Made by a program: the position numbers and the translations under genes | Shown here: piece by piece, positions 24,322 through 35,705 of the stretch | Numbering within the stretch: position 1 is the first letter of the stretch | How the letters are laid out: every line of letters begins with the position of its first letter | Source: Tolypeutes matacus | Lineage: Eukaryota; Chordata; Mammalia; Cingulata; Chlamyphoridae | Direction: 5' to 3' | Length of the DNA stretch: 64,000 nt | Assembly (NCBI GenBank): GCA_026826555.1 | Contig: JAKSZT010053764.1 | Span: forward strand, 18,485,533-18,549,532 | The notes under the pieces: model-generated | What the model saw: only the letters and a program-made list of their open reading frames with translations | What the model was told of the DNA's origin: nothing | Database searches by the model: none

Positions 24322-24522
24322 TGTCCTCAACAACCAGTCCTGGTCAGTAGGAAGGGTGATTGAAAGGGTCAAATCTCTTTATTCCCCTGCTGGCTCCCAG
24401 GACAAATAATGACGTGGACCTACCTGGCCTGTAAGGGCTCATGGGACACAGCAGACCAAATTTGTTGGCCAACAGCTGAGTCAGTCTTGGGCTGTGTCCC
24501 TCTCGCTCCCCTTTCCTGGGGA
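24322..24522 (-). repeat. L1 5'-UTR unit, single copy
   Basis: On the minus strand 'ccccaggaaaggggag' at about 24,522 begins one copy of the ~200-bp unit found twice at 2041-2440, with 'caacaaatttggtctgctgt' and 'acaggccaggtagg' in the same order and 'ttgttgagga' at its end. The antisense element therefore carries one unit where the sense element has two. Confidence 0.8.
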
Positions 24523-24826
24523 GGTGGACCCCTGCAGCACCCTCTGTCCACAGCCATTGGCCAGAGGCCAGAGGGCCCAATGCTGTTTGCTCTGATGATG
24601 GGGGGATGGGTGCCAGCAGCAGTAGCTGCAGCTTTTACTCACAGATTTTTCTGTCAAGATTTTCTTGCTTTGCTTCTCTCTCTTCTGGGTGGTGTCTGGC
24701 CTTCCCCTAGTTTCCTAAGCCCTAGAACATTTTTTTCCAGGCCATCCCTGCCTGTCCTCTAGCTATTTTTCTGGGAGAGAAGTGAGTCCTGTGTCTATCT
24801 AGTCCTCTATCTTCCCAGAAGTCAGT

Positions 24827-27125
24827 AATGCATTCTTATGCTTTAAACATTCTGAGAGTTACATTGGTTAGGAATATTTTTGTTCACAATAACATGAAAA
24901 CACTACTAATGCTGTAGAGTAACAGAGTTTATTTGGTTCACATAATGAGAAGACTGAGGAGTAGTTAGAACAGGGCTATTTATGGCAACTCAGTGATAGC
25001 ATCAGGGACCGGGGCTTCATCCATCTTCCCACTCCATCATCCTTAGTGTATAGACTTTGTACTAAACATCATATCAAGGTAGAAAGAACCCATTCTACCT
25101 CCAGGTATTACATCAACATTCCAGGTGGGAAGAGAAAGGATTCCTTAGGAGAAAAAACTTATGTCTCATTGTCCAAAATTGTGTCATATGGTCATCCTTA
25201 GCAGCAAGGAAGCCTGGAGAAGTATTTGTAGAAAAGCACACCATCACTCTGAACAAAATTGGAATTCTGCTATTAAGGATGAAGGGGGAAATAGATTATG
25301 AGTAGGCACCTAGCATTATCTTCCATAAATATCTTAGAAGAGTATCAGATGAAATAAAGGTTTTTGTACCTTCTTCTGCCTATCTGTGCTTATCTGTGAA
25401 AGCCACAGTTGATTTTTGAGTCAAATTTAAAGGACAGAATGGACATAATGGAAAGAGAGAATGGAACAACTTTAAAGTTGGAAAAAGGGACATGTGTAAA
25501 AAAATAAAGTTTAGACTGAGCAAGTACATTGGGGGGTAGAGGGAAGGTGTGAATTGGCAATGGGTCTTAAAGGTTTGGCTATTATACAAAAAGATTAAGA
25601 AAACCATTGAGATTTTGAGCATAACAGTGGAATGTTTCTAGAATAAGAAAATAGATATCTGTTGTCACACTGAGATTCTTAATCTCTTTCCAAGTTGAGT
25701 CAATATAGTTATCAACACTTTGCTGTTTACCACCTCCAGACCAACATGCCAGAGTATATGAATAGATCTTTGGAGCATGATTCACCAGTAATTAACAGTA
25801 TTATTCTTTTTAGTGATTTATAAAAGACAAAGGAGCAATTACTGTATAACTAGAATTCTGGGTGTCCTTTGCTTTCTAAATTGCTTCTACTACGAGCATC
25901 TTTTAAAAAGCCATATGGATATATTTTAACCTTAAAATGATAATCTAATTCCATTCAGGTTCCCAATATATCCATACATTAGAAAATACTTCCTTTCCCC
26001 AGCCCAAATGCCTTAGAAAATATCAATTTCATACTTTTTACGTATTTGAATTGTAAGTGTCAGCAGTGGTTAAAAAAAGGCGGGGAGGACCGTTCTCAGA
26101 TGTCATATGAAGAGCTTACACTAGACTTCTGAAATATATTGCGATAGTGCTTAGTGCTCCTGGGGACGTTCAGTACCAAAAATTAAAAAAACACTTCTGA
26201 AAGTTGGGAGCTTGTTTTTCTAATTCTTAAGGAAATTGGGCTTTTTTAGGAACCTCCTGTTTTGATATTTCAGATGGTGACTGTTTCATGATTCTGCCTG
26301 CACATATTTTCTCCTCCTGCAATGACATGGTTTTGATATTCCTGCATTTGGGACCACCCCAACATATGAAACCTCTTAATTTGAAGACAGATTTTATCTA
26401 TAGTACTTTTGTTTGTTACTTTTGTTTTTTGCCATTGAAAGTCATGATAAAAATTTATTTATGGTAGGATTTCCTCTCCTGACTTTCTTTATGCTTCTAT
26501 AATTTTGAATATGAAAGTTAACTTTCACTCACACATTGCACTTATTTTAATCAACTAAATTTCATATTATTTCATGAAATTAGTAAAAGGCTCACTAATT
26601 TCTCGTTTGACTATCTTGTTGATTTTGTATTGATAAATTATCTCAAATTGTTTCTGATCATATTGATAACAGTAAAATCAATTTGTATCCCACCAATTAT
26701 AGCTTATGACAACTGGCCCAAAGGCTCTCCAGGAGTTTAAATTTGAACTATGTACATAAAATTGTAAATATTATTTCATTGGAAATGTATCTACTTAAGA
26801 AAACTCATTTTTCCCACTGTAAAATTGCTTCAATAATAATAGCCATTTAAATTTTAAAATATGCATGAAGGCATGCCTGGTAATATCTTAGTAAAAACAT
26901 GTCATCTTATGCGAATATTCTCGCTGTCCTGATTTTGTGATAATCAGGGTAGGCTAAACATTCACTATATTAGAAACCATGCATGTGTCCCCAGACCTAG
27001 TTTTTCTCCTTAGGTCTGATTTTTAGAATGCTGGTGATAAACCAAGCCTGATTTATTATATGACCATCCTGTGTGGGAAATGATTGTAACTCCAGGTATC
27101 TTTGGTCAACCTTAAGAGATATAGC
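24827..27125. other. No recognisable feature
   Basis: Unassigned AT-rich DNA of about 2.3 kb. Frames are short and no known motif, RNA gene or clear repeat is seen. Very old repeats may be hidden here. Confidence 0.5.
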
Positions 27126-27127
27126 AG

Positions 27128-27595
27128 GGGGGTGAATGTGGCTCAAATGGTTAGGCATCCATCTCCCATATGGAAGAACCTGGGTTTGATCCCTGGGACC
27201 TTCCAGTAAAAATTTTAATAAAAGGAAAATATAGAAGGTGCACGGGGCCATCAGGTCCCGTGCGCGGGTACGCCACAGGCCCCGCAAGCGGTGCGGTGCC
27301 AGGCCCCACCAAGCCACGCAGCAAGATGATGATATAACAGGAGAGTGACACAAGGGAGAGACAAGATGAAATGCACCGAAAAACCAGGAACTAAGGTGGT
27401 GCAGGCATTAGTATGCCTCTCTCCCACATTGGAGGTTCTGAGGATTGAATCCTGGTGAAGATAGGAGGAGAAGGGCAGGAAACAGACACAGAGAATTGCC
27501 CAGTCAATGGACACAAAACCAGCAAAAACGGGGGGGGGGGGAAAATGGATAAAAGTAAATAAATTAATAAGTAAACCTTTTTTAAAAAGCCATCT
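27128..27595 (+). mobile_element. Composite DAS-like SINE with two tRNA-like heads
   Basis: The first head ('aatgtggctcaaatggttag', B-box-like 'gggtttgatccctggg') lies at 27,130-27,207 and is followed by an A-rich stretch and a GC-rich body. A second head-like segment lies at 27,388-27,457 ('ggaggttctgaggattgaat'). The unit ends in G-run and A-rich sequence. It is more diverged than the copies at 27.9 and 28.6 kb. Whether it is a true dimer or two independent insertions is unclear. Confidence 0.65.
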
Positions 27596-27924
27596 TCCTT
27601 AATAAAGATAAAAGTTAAAGGAAACAAGCAACTCCAAATAGAAATATATAAAATAAAGATCAGAATTTCCAGGGTTAGAACTCAAAGGAAAATCTCCTTT
27701 GGGACAGAGTACTGGGCCTCATAGTCTTGGATCTCTCCTCAAGATTCATCTTTCCACTGATGTCTGGGCTAATGAATGCCACTAACCACCAAATATCTAG
27801 CCTTAGAAATGGGTTGCTCCTGCCTTAACAGTCAAAGTTGACCTTCCTATAATAAGAGGAAACAGAGCCAGAACTCATACATTAAAAAAACATTTTATTA
27901 AAGATTGAAAGATAGCCAAATGAA
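27596..27924. other. No recognisable feature
   Basis: Unassigned short spacer between SINE copies. Confidence 0.55.
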
Positions 27925-27939
27925 AACTAGGTGATCTGG

Positions 27940-28125
27940 GAAGCAGCTGTGGCTCAATCAGTAGGGCCCCCGTTTACCATATGGGAGGCCCCGGGTTCGG
28001 TTCCCGGGGCCTCCTGGTGAAGGCAGGCCCGCCCGCACGGCGTGGTTGGTTGACCCAGCGAGCACAAGCAGCAAGGGGGAGATAAATGAATAAATAAATA
28101 AAATCTTTAAAAAAAACAAAAAAAC
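27940..28125 (+). mobile_element. tRNA-derived SINE (DAS-like), complete
   Basis: The tRNA-like head carries an A box ('tggctcaatcag') and a B box ('ggttcggttcc'), followed by a GC-rich body ('cacggcgtggttggttgacc', 'gcgagcacaagcagcaaggg') and a tail starting 'ataaataaaatcttt'. The 15-mer 'aactaggtgatctgg' flanks it exactly (27,925-27,939 and 28,126-28,140). Confidence 0.95.
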
Positions 28126-28140
28126 AACTAGGTGATCTGG

Positions 28141-28575
28141 CTGTAAAATATTGCTTTTCCTCTAGCCTTAAGGCCCATTCCAGTTCTGTGGAAGCCTAAC
28201 ATGGCAGGGTAAAGCTAGCTGCTGTATCAGAGAAACCATAAAATCTCAGGTGTTTGACACAATAGATGCTTTTTCTTGTCCTCTCTAGGCTCTTTTTACC
28301 TGTACCGCTGCCATCTTCCATACATCTTCCAAGGTCTCAGTGTTTGGCTACATCACGTCAGATAGGGAAAAGATCTGAAGACTTGCTCTTGTGTGTTGGA
28401 GGCTGGGGGACAGGTTATGGCCGTGTGGCAGTTGCTGTGATGGAGAGCGCTGGCGACAAAGGCATGGGCTCACAGGCTGCCTTTTGCTCTTGAAAGTACA
28501 TTAAATCTGTGGTTGGAAGTGGGACCTACTGCACCTCACAGTGGACTACTCCACTCCATAGTCTCATCACACTTT
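28141..28575. other. No recognisable feature
   Basis: Unassigned sequence between two SINE copies. The 75-residue frame at 28,266-28,493 has no known motif. Confidence 0.5.
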
Positions 28576-28590
28576 AAAACCTAGCTAGTG

Positions 28591-28786
28591 AGGGAAGCGG
28601 CTGTGGCTCAATCAGTAGGGCTCCCGTTTGCCATATGGGAGGCGCCGGGTTCGGTTCCCGGGGCCTCCTGGTGAAGGCAAGCCCGACCGCACGGCGTGGT
28701 TAGCTGACCCAGCGAGCACAAGCAGCAAGGGGGGGGGGGTAAATGAATAAATAAATAAAATCTTTAAAAAAAAAAAACAAAAAAAA
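28591..28786 (+). mobile_element. tRNA-derived SINE (DAS-like), complete
   Basis: Same architecture as the copy at 27,940: A box, B box 'ggttcggttcc', GC-rich body, G-run and A-rich tail. The 15-mer 'aaaacctagctagtg' flanks it exactly at 28,576-28,590 and 28,787-28,801. It is very similar to the copy at 35,825. Confidence 0.95.
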
Positions 28787-28801
28787 AAAACCTAGCTAGT
28801 G

Positions 28802-30125
28802 GTCTTCATGAAATCTGTGGCCTTGACTGGCCTTCTCATGTCTTTTACTCCCTTATTCTGCTAGAGTGCTGTAATTAGTTCACAAAAAGGTTAAGCTTCT
28901 TTACTTTTTTTTCGCACTGTGAAATTCTTTGAGTATTCATATTTTGTCAGTCTATTATACTGTTCTTGTGTTTAAAAAAAATACTTGCTCAAGGTGAAGC
29001 AGGCTCAAATCTGAAAGCAAATGGAAATATCCTCATGCTCCTTCTGACTTTTAAGTCAACAGGTAAAATCTTTTTGCTGCCCCTCGGGGTATGGGTGAGA
29101 GAACAGTCAGGGACTGGAAGAGCTTCCAAGCCATTCTCTTTGCATGTAGATCTCCTTCCCATTTCATTCCTCTAGGGGCAGCAAAACTGCATCTAGAGGC
29201 ACCTCTCTAGGCAAGACTGACGGCTAGATCTCTTGGACGTATTTGGAACAGGACAGCACTCACCTTTAACAGTAGTGTATTGTTAGCTTTTATTTTCCTT
29301 CTCTATTTTTCTTTCCCTCTGAAGCTTGAGGGGTACTTATTGGTGGGCTGAAATAAAGTCATAGAACTTACTAATTTGAAACAATTGGTTGAAAACATCT
29401 TTGATCAAATTCTGAATCTAATATAGTCACCTAGGATTAAAATTGAAGGGGCCAACCATCCTCTTAGATCTCACTAAAATCTCAAAACACAAAAGTTAAA
29501 AAGAGGACAAGACACGAAGGTCAAACATAGATAAGAAATAATAATGAATTGGGAAAAGAATTTCCCCTAAATATATCATATATAATACGAATAATTTATC
29601 TTGAAAACTGTGGCATGAAAATGTTTATTAGAAATAAAAAGGTAGTTACCTGCATAAAGTATAAAGCAAGATGAAGAAAAATAATATGTTTTCTTTATCT
29701 AATACTGTCTAGATTCTGATTCTATTTGGCTAACCCCAGATTTTACTAAAGAAATAGCCTGAAAGGGCAAAAGAATAACACAACAGGCCACATTTCATTA
29801 ATATGAATTTCTTCCATGCAACACCCAATGCCCTCAATTATAGCTCCCTAAGAAACCTGATGGCTAATAATAATTAATTAATTAACCAAACATTTATTGA
29901 AATTCTACTTTAGTAGTAGATAATTGACTCTAATAGATAATTGACCCTTGATCTTTAAGAGCTTTTCAATCACTGGGAGAGACTGACAAAAGATAATATT
30001 AGAGAGAGATGGGGCTATGATGGATGGAAATGCAGACTTACATGCAGAGGCATCTAAACTCAGCCTGGGGAACTGGTGAAGGCCAATGGTGGTAACAAGC
30101 TCAAAATCTAGAGCCAGACTGTTTG
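28802..30125. other. No recognisable feature
   Basis: Unassigned AT-rich sequence with no supported gene or repeat. Confidence 0.5.
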
Positions 30126-30127
30126 GG

Positions 30128-30345
30128 TTTAATTTCCTGCTCTATAACAATTATTGGATGACTGTGCAAATTGATTCATCTCTCTAAACTTCAGTTTCTT
30201 AATCTATAAAATGAGGAAAATAGAGGGATCTTTCTAAAAAGTTTTCATGCAGGTGAAATGAGATGATGCACTAAAGCATATGGCATAGTGCCCATACACT
30301 GTAAATGCTTAATATATGTTGGCTATTACTATTTACAGAAGACAT
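30128..30345 (+). mobile_element. MIR SINE (sense)
   Basis: 'aaacttcagtttcttaatct', 'ataaaatgaggaaaatagag', 'atggcatagtgcccatacac' and 'gtaaatgcttaatatatgtt' follow the MIR consensus in sense order. Confidence 0.85.
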
Positions 30346-31780
30346 GATGCTTGAACTGGGTTATGTGAGGAGTAAGAGTTAAAGAATGGGGAAGTGGAAG
30401 AGACCAGTTTGGGGAGAGGCAAAAACGTGATAGGCACAGAGACATCTCCTGGTAATGGCAAATGGTTTATACCTCTTTTCGACCTTAATTAACTTTCATT
30501 AAACCAAGATTGCCCTCACAGTTTGCTTGAAAATAACATAAAGAGTTGCTAAAACATTTGTAATTGGAATTTCCTTCAGATGTATTTTCCTCTGAACACT
30601 CTTCACTCATAAGTTTACCTACTTTCTGAATTCAATTTGTTTCTGAATCCAATTCTATTCAATTCCCTACTTTGGTTTCTGCTCTTGATCTAACTTTCAT
30701 ATTTGGATTGCTGACTGCATACCTGACTATGGATTTCTAGAGGACACAACTCCTGGTGTTTGCCAATTGGAACTAAGACCTATAATACAGTATAGCTATG
30801 GCTCACCATTGAGTCTCAGCCATCCTTCTGGATACTCCCTAGCCTGGTCTACTACTAATCCTGTACCACTAGATAGCATGGATGACTGGACAATTATCTA
30901 GAGAGGTAGGCAGGTACCAAATTATAATGAGCTTTTTTGTGTATTGTGTATTAAGTTTAGGAATCTGAACATTTTCCTAAAAGCTATGAAGAACCGTTGA
31001 AGAAATTTAAATAAAGACATGATCAGATTCCTATTTTAAGAAGCTTATTCTAGATCAGAGATAGGAAAAACCATTGGGAGATTGTCCTCAGATAACCCCA
31101 GTGAGGTGAGAACTGTTCTAAAACAATGACAGTGGGGATGAAGGAAAAGCAGTGACTATGAAAGAGATTAAGGAGATAAAATGTCCTGGACTTGATGACT
31201 TGGCTACAGGAAGTAATTAATAGAATTCTGGGGTTACTTCTAGAGTTCTAGCTCAGGTATTGGGAGAATGGTGATGCCATTCATCAAGAAAGAGAATATA
31301 GGTTAAAAAATTAAATTTTAGGATAAAAATGAGGTCAAATTTTGGATAGTTTAAGTTGAAGGTGTTTGTGCAACATCAGAGTGGAGATGCCCATCAACAG
31401 AGAAATCTGGGCTTCTTGAACATTCAGATTCTTGAACAAACACGTAGAAAGGGATATGCTTTATGAAGATGAGGATTCTCAGTTTCAGGCTAGTTAAATA
31501 TCTTCCATTAAAATGAGTAATTCTTTTCTTCTAGAAATCAGTATTGGTGATTTTGGATGCATAAATGAATCCTAGAGGGCCCAGTCATCCTTGGATTAAC
31601 TGGTAGAACCATTCCGAATGGCTCAGCAATTGTACACTTTACCTTTTTCTATATTTATAAGCATATCTCTTAAGCCTTTTTAAAAATCTGAATTCATCAA
31701 TTCAGATTGGCCTATTCATTTATTTTGAAATAAAAGGATGCACATTTAGTCAACTTATACAACCATAAGTACCCTGAAGG
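30346..31780. other. No recognisable feature
   Basis: Unassigned sequence; short frames only. Part of 30,900-31,500 may be an old unrecognised repeat. Confidence 0.5.
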
Positions 31781-31782
31781 GG

Positions 31783-32035
31783 CAGCATAGTGAGTGCAGG
31801 CTGAGAGGCCACCTGGACTGGATGTGTATCTATTAGCTACTAACTTAGGACCTTGAAAAATTATTTAAGCTCTCTGGGCCTGAGTTTTTTAATATATAGA
31901 AATGAGAATTATAATGGTACTTGTTTTATAGGGTTGCTTTGAGAATTATGTGAGTTAATCCAAAGAAAGTGCTTAAAACAATCTGGATACAAAGATAACC
32001 TTCAATAAATGTTAGCTATCATTATTATCAAAGAT
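31783..32035 (+). mobile_element. MIR SINE (sense)
   Basis: 'ggggcagcatagtgagtgca', 'attagctactaacttaggac', 'ttgctttgagaattatgtga' and 'caataaatgttagctatcat' follow MIR in sense order over nearly its full length. Confidence 0.87.
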
Positions 32036-33157
32036 TATACAGCAAAACCCTATTGTAAATATCTCACTTAACTCTTACATAATTTTAGTTTCACTTAAGG
32101 TAAAAGCATAGGTCTAGAACATTACAAATTTATATGCTATTTTTATTTTTTAAAATAACTTTTGACTTATAATGAAGGATATATATATATGTCACATTAA
32201 TAACAGTATGCATGTTGATAGATGTAAACCTAAGAGAAAAAAATGCCACAAATGTGATTAAAATAAACATATTAGGAAATTTGAATGATATGTTGGATTT
32301 ACATAGCATATATTTTTTAAGGACTCCAAAATATTTTGTAAATCTAAATATTTTTCTGAATACCTGAAAAACTTCAATAGCACTTCAAAAATCTTAAAAT
32401 ATGCTAATTTCACAGAAAGAAATGTGGTGACCTTCCCATGGTGAAACACAATTACATTAATTAGATCAAAATCATATTTATATGGAGAAAATTGCATTAA
32501 TTAGTAGTTGCTTCATCAATAACTTACTATGTTATACTTTTTATATAAGGTCCAGAATTTATACATGCTCTAGAATTTCAATTGCAATCTTCTTATATAC
32601 ATTTTACTAATAGAGAGTAGCATGTAGAATTTTAAACAACTTTTAAAACTACAGAACTTCAAAAACTACACTGCATTTAAATAGGTGGGTATCTGTTGAG
32701 GAGCTCAAACACTATGATGCTGTTTTCAGGTTATTTCACCAATAACCAAATAATCCATTTTAGATTATAAACTCACAGTGAAACAGAACTGCATTGTTCA
32801 CATTTCTTAGAGTAATCAATATCAGAGTGGGCTTTGATAAACTTTAAGAATTGTCTACTTCTTTTATGGACCAAACATTAAAGCCCAGTGAGGTAGTGAC
32901 TTCTTCAAGCATGTAAGAAATATTTATAAGTAATAAAGCTAATTCTAAAGCCCAGAGTCAAGTAAATTGGGTAAACTCTCATGACGCTAGATTCCAAGAA
33001 AGTTGCACAGATAATATGCACATTTTTAGATAGGAAATGCAAAAAATTTCAAATAATTTTTGGAGGTCATTAGTGAAAAGTTAAATCTAGGATGCTCTAA
33101 CATTAGTACCCCATTAATGTGAAAATAAAGGTATGTTTATATGAAGATAATAAACCA
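32036..33157. other. No recognisable feature
   Basis: Unassigned AT-rich DNA. Confidence 0.5.
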
Positions 33158-33171
33158 CTCTTACTGCTTTA

Positions 33172-33377
33172 TCCCCCAGCCCCCAGGATGGCTCCCTCAT
33201 CTGTTTGTTCATTTATCGCACTTGTTATTTGTGTTCGTTGTCAGCTTGTTGTTTTTGTTCATTGTCTGCTCATTGTTTTTGCTCATTGTCTGTTTTTTTC
33301 TTTAGGAGGCACTGGGAACCGAACCAGAACCTCCAATGTGGGAGGCAGGCGCTCAACTGCTCAAGCCACATCTGCTC
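33172..33377 (-). mobile_element. tRNA-derived SINE (DAS-like), antisense
   Basis: On the plus strand the head reads backwards ('ccaatgtgggaggcaggcgc', 'tcaagccacatctgctcc'). The body holds the repeating words 'gttcattgtctgctcattgt' and 'gctcattgtctg'. The near-identical 14-mers 'ctcttactgcttta' (33,158-33,171) and 'ctcttattgcttta' (33,378-33,391) are its target duplication, with one difference. It belongs to a different subtype from the copies at 27.9-28.8 kb. Confidence 0.9.
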
Positions 33378-33391
33378 CTCTTATTGCTTTA

Positions 33392-33845
33392 AAAGCTTTC
33401 ATTTGCACACTTCAAAACTGGAAAAGAGACTGACTAATCATATAGTCTCCAAGTTCTCTTGAAAATTCATTTTGAACTCACAAAATACACATACCCACGA
33501 TGGAGAAAACTGTAGCACAATAAGAAATTAGAAATCAAGAAACTTTTCTTATTTTCTGTGGAGAAATATTTATGAAACCAATAAATCAGTTTCTGGGGAG
33601 TTATAAGATAAAAGGATCCCACACTGTGAACATTAAATAATGACATTTCAAAGGAGCAAAAGATTGACTTTAGTGATTTTGAAAAAATAATAGCTTTTAA
33701 AATTTGTATTTTTAATGATTTTACCCCTACTTCCTAGTTTCTGACACTAACTCTATCTCTAATATATTTGTCAGATTGGTACTGAATCTATTTTCTATTT
33801 CCTCATATAGAAGAAAAAAAAAAATATATATATATATATTCCATT
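33392..33845. other. No recognisable feature; short AT run
   Basis: Unassigned AT-rich sequence with an (AT)n stretch at about 33,821-33,840. Confidence 0.5.
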
Positions 33846-34597
33846 TAAAAAGCTGAGTTACAGGAAGCAAAAACTAACAAAACTAAAAGGAGGAATAGAC
33901 AAATCCAGACTTATAGTTTATGATTTTGACAGTCTTCTCTCAGTAATTGGAAGAAAAATTAGATAAAAAATGTGTAAAGATGTAAAAGATTTAAATAATC
34001 CTATCAAAGAATTACCCGAATACACATTTATTGAACATGCCACCAAATAACAGCAGAATACTGTTTTTCAAATGTACATAGAATATTCACCAAGATATAC
34101 AATATGTTGACCCATAAAACAAGCCTTAATAAATTGAAAAGGACTGAATTCATACAAAATATGTTCTCTGATTACAGCAAAATTTAATTTGAAATTAATA
34201 ACAGAAAACCCCCAAATATTTGAAATTAAGTAGTGCATGTCTAAGTAATGCATGCATTAAAGAAGAAATTACAAGGAAATATGTTGAGCTGCAGGAAAAT
34301 GAAAACACAACATATCAAAATTGAAAGGATACAGCTAAAGTGATTAGAGATAAATTTATAGCTTTGAATGCATCTTTTAGAAGATAAGTTCTAAAACCAA
34401 TTATACAAGCTTCTATCCTAAGGAGCTAGAATAAAATAGCAAATTAAATCCAAGAAGAGTAGAAGAAAAGAAAAAGAAAGAGCAGAAATCAAAGAAAGAG
34501 AAAATGGACAGAGAAAATCAATTAAAGCAAAAGTTTTGAGAAAATAAAAATAATTCATAAACTTCTAACTAGACTGAATAGAGATACAGACTGAGCA
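33846..34597 (+). mobile_element. Old sense L1, endonuclease-to-RT region of ORF2
   Basis: 'gaagaaattacaaggaaata', 'gaaaacacaacatatcaaaa' and 'ataaatttatagctttgaat' are the ORF2 region between endonuclease and RT, comparable with 4780-4900 of the sense L1. No open frame survives. Confidence 0.8.
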
Positions 34598-35035
34598 TAA
34601 GAGTTTTCTAGGGCTCCTCTAATAAATTATCTCAAGCTTCGTCACTTAAAACAACAGATCAATATTCTCTCACAGTTCTGGAAGCCAGAAGTCCAAAATC
34701 AAGGTGTCAGCAGGGCTATACTCCCTCTGAATGCTCTAGAAGAGAATTTGTTCTTTGCATCTTCCAGCTTCTGGTGACTCTTGGCATTCCTTGTCTTGTG
34801 AGCCCATCACCCTGATCTCTGCCTCTATGGTTACACTGCCTCCTCCTCTTGTGTCTTTTCCTCCTCTGTCTCAAATCTCTCTCTGCCTTTTTCTTATACC
34901 ACTTGTCATTGAATTTAGGGCTCACCTGGATAATCCAAGATTATCCCCTCTTCTCAAGATATTTAAGTTAATCACAGCTGCAAAGACTCTTTTTCCAAAT
35001 AATGTAACATTTAGATTCCAGGGACACGGATATCC
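34598..35035. mobile_element. Unassigned interspersed repeat within old L1
   Basis: 'cacttaaaacaacagatcaa', 'tctcacagttctggaagcca' and 'gaagtccaaaatcaaggtgt' are words of a widespread mammalian repeat. It lies between L1 pieces and so probably inserted there. Family and exact ends are not determined. Confidence 0.55.
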
Positions 35036-35168
35036 ATTTTTTAAAACTTTTTACTTTGAAATAATTTCAAACTTATAGAACAGTTGCAAAAATAATATAG
35101 AACCCATACTTCCCACCCAGATCCACCAACTTTTAACATTTTAGCATATCTGCCATATGACTCTATCA

Positions 35169-35205
<37 letters not shown>

Positions 35206-35285
35206 CATACCTCTCTCTGTATATATTTTTCTCTCTCTATTTCTAAATCTATGTGGTAGGCCCAAAACTGCCCCCCCCGCAAGAA
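35036..35285 (-). mobile_element. L1-3'-end-like fragment with TC microsatellite
   Basis: 'actttgaaataatttcaaac' and 'tatagaacagttgcaaaaat' recall an antisense L1 3' end. A (TC)n run occupies about 35,174-35,202, followed by degenerate CT-rich sequence. Confidence 0.45.
35174..35202. repeat. (TC)n microsatellite
   Basis: About 14 uninterrupted TC units. Confidence 0.95.
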
Positions 35286-35289
35286 TATC

Positions 35290-35700
35290 TATGTCACAAG
35301 GATTTGGACAGATATTATTCACAACAGCCAAAAATTAGAAGCAACTCAAATGTCCATCAACAGATGAATGGATCAACAAAATGTGCTATAGACATGCAAC
35401 GGAATGAAGTTCTGATACATGCTACAACATGGATGAATCTTGAAGACATCATGTTGAATGAAATTAGTCAGACACAAAAGGACAAATATTGTATGATTCC
35501 ATTTATATGAAATAAGTAGAATATGCAATTTTATAGAGACAGAAAGTAGGGTACAGATTACAAGGAGTGAAGGTGGGGGGAGGTGGGGTAGGAATGCAGG
35601 GTTAATGCATAATGGGTATAGAGTTTTTTGGGGGGGTGATGGGAAAGTTCTGGTAATGGATAGTAGTGACAGAAATTACTAGTATCGGGAGTTAAAAAGG
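35290..35700 (+). mobile_element. Old sense L1, 3' end
   Basis: 'atgtccatcaacagatgaat', 'acaacatggatgaatcttga' and 'agacacaaaaggacaaatat' are the ORF2 terminus, and the G-rich sequence after 35,560 is L1 3' UTR. It lies upstream of RT-region sequence at 35,706, so the order is scrambled relative to a single L1 and at least two copies are involved. Confidence 0.8.
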
Positions 35701-35705
35701 GTATA

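Larger units (their letters stand above)
18545..24826 (-). mobile_element. Near full-length L1 retrotransposon (antisense), inactive
   Basis: On the minus strand this reads 5' UTR (24,826 down to about 23,810), ORF1 (23,800-22,995), ORF2 (22,812 to about 18,960) and a 3' UTR with 'aatgttacaagatgttaata', giving about 6.3 kb. The 5' tip ('acttctgggaagatagagga' on the minus strand) parallels the sense L1 at 1747. The 3' limit is approximate because old L1 of the same orientation follows. I found no convincing target duplication. ORF2 is riddled with stops. Confidence 0.93.

Noticed and set aside
27940..28020. tRNA gene
   Set aside because: A and B boxes are present but the segment continues into a SINE body and A-rich tail and is flanked by a target duplication.
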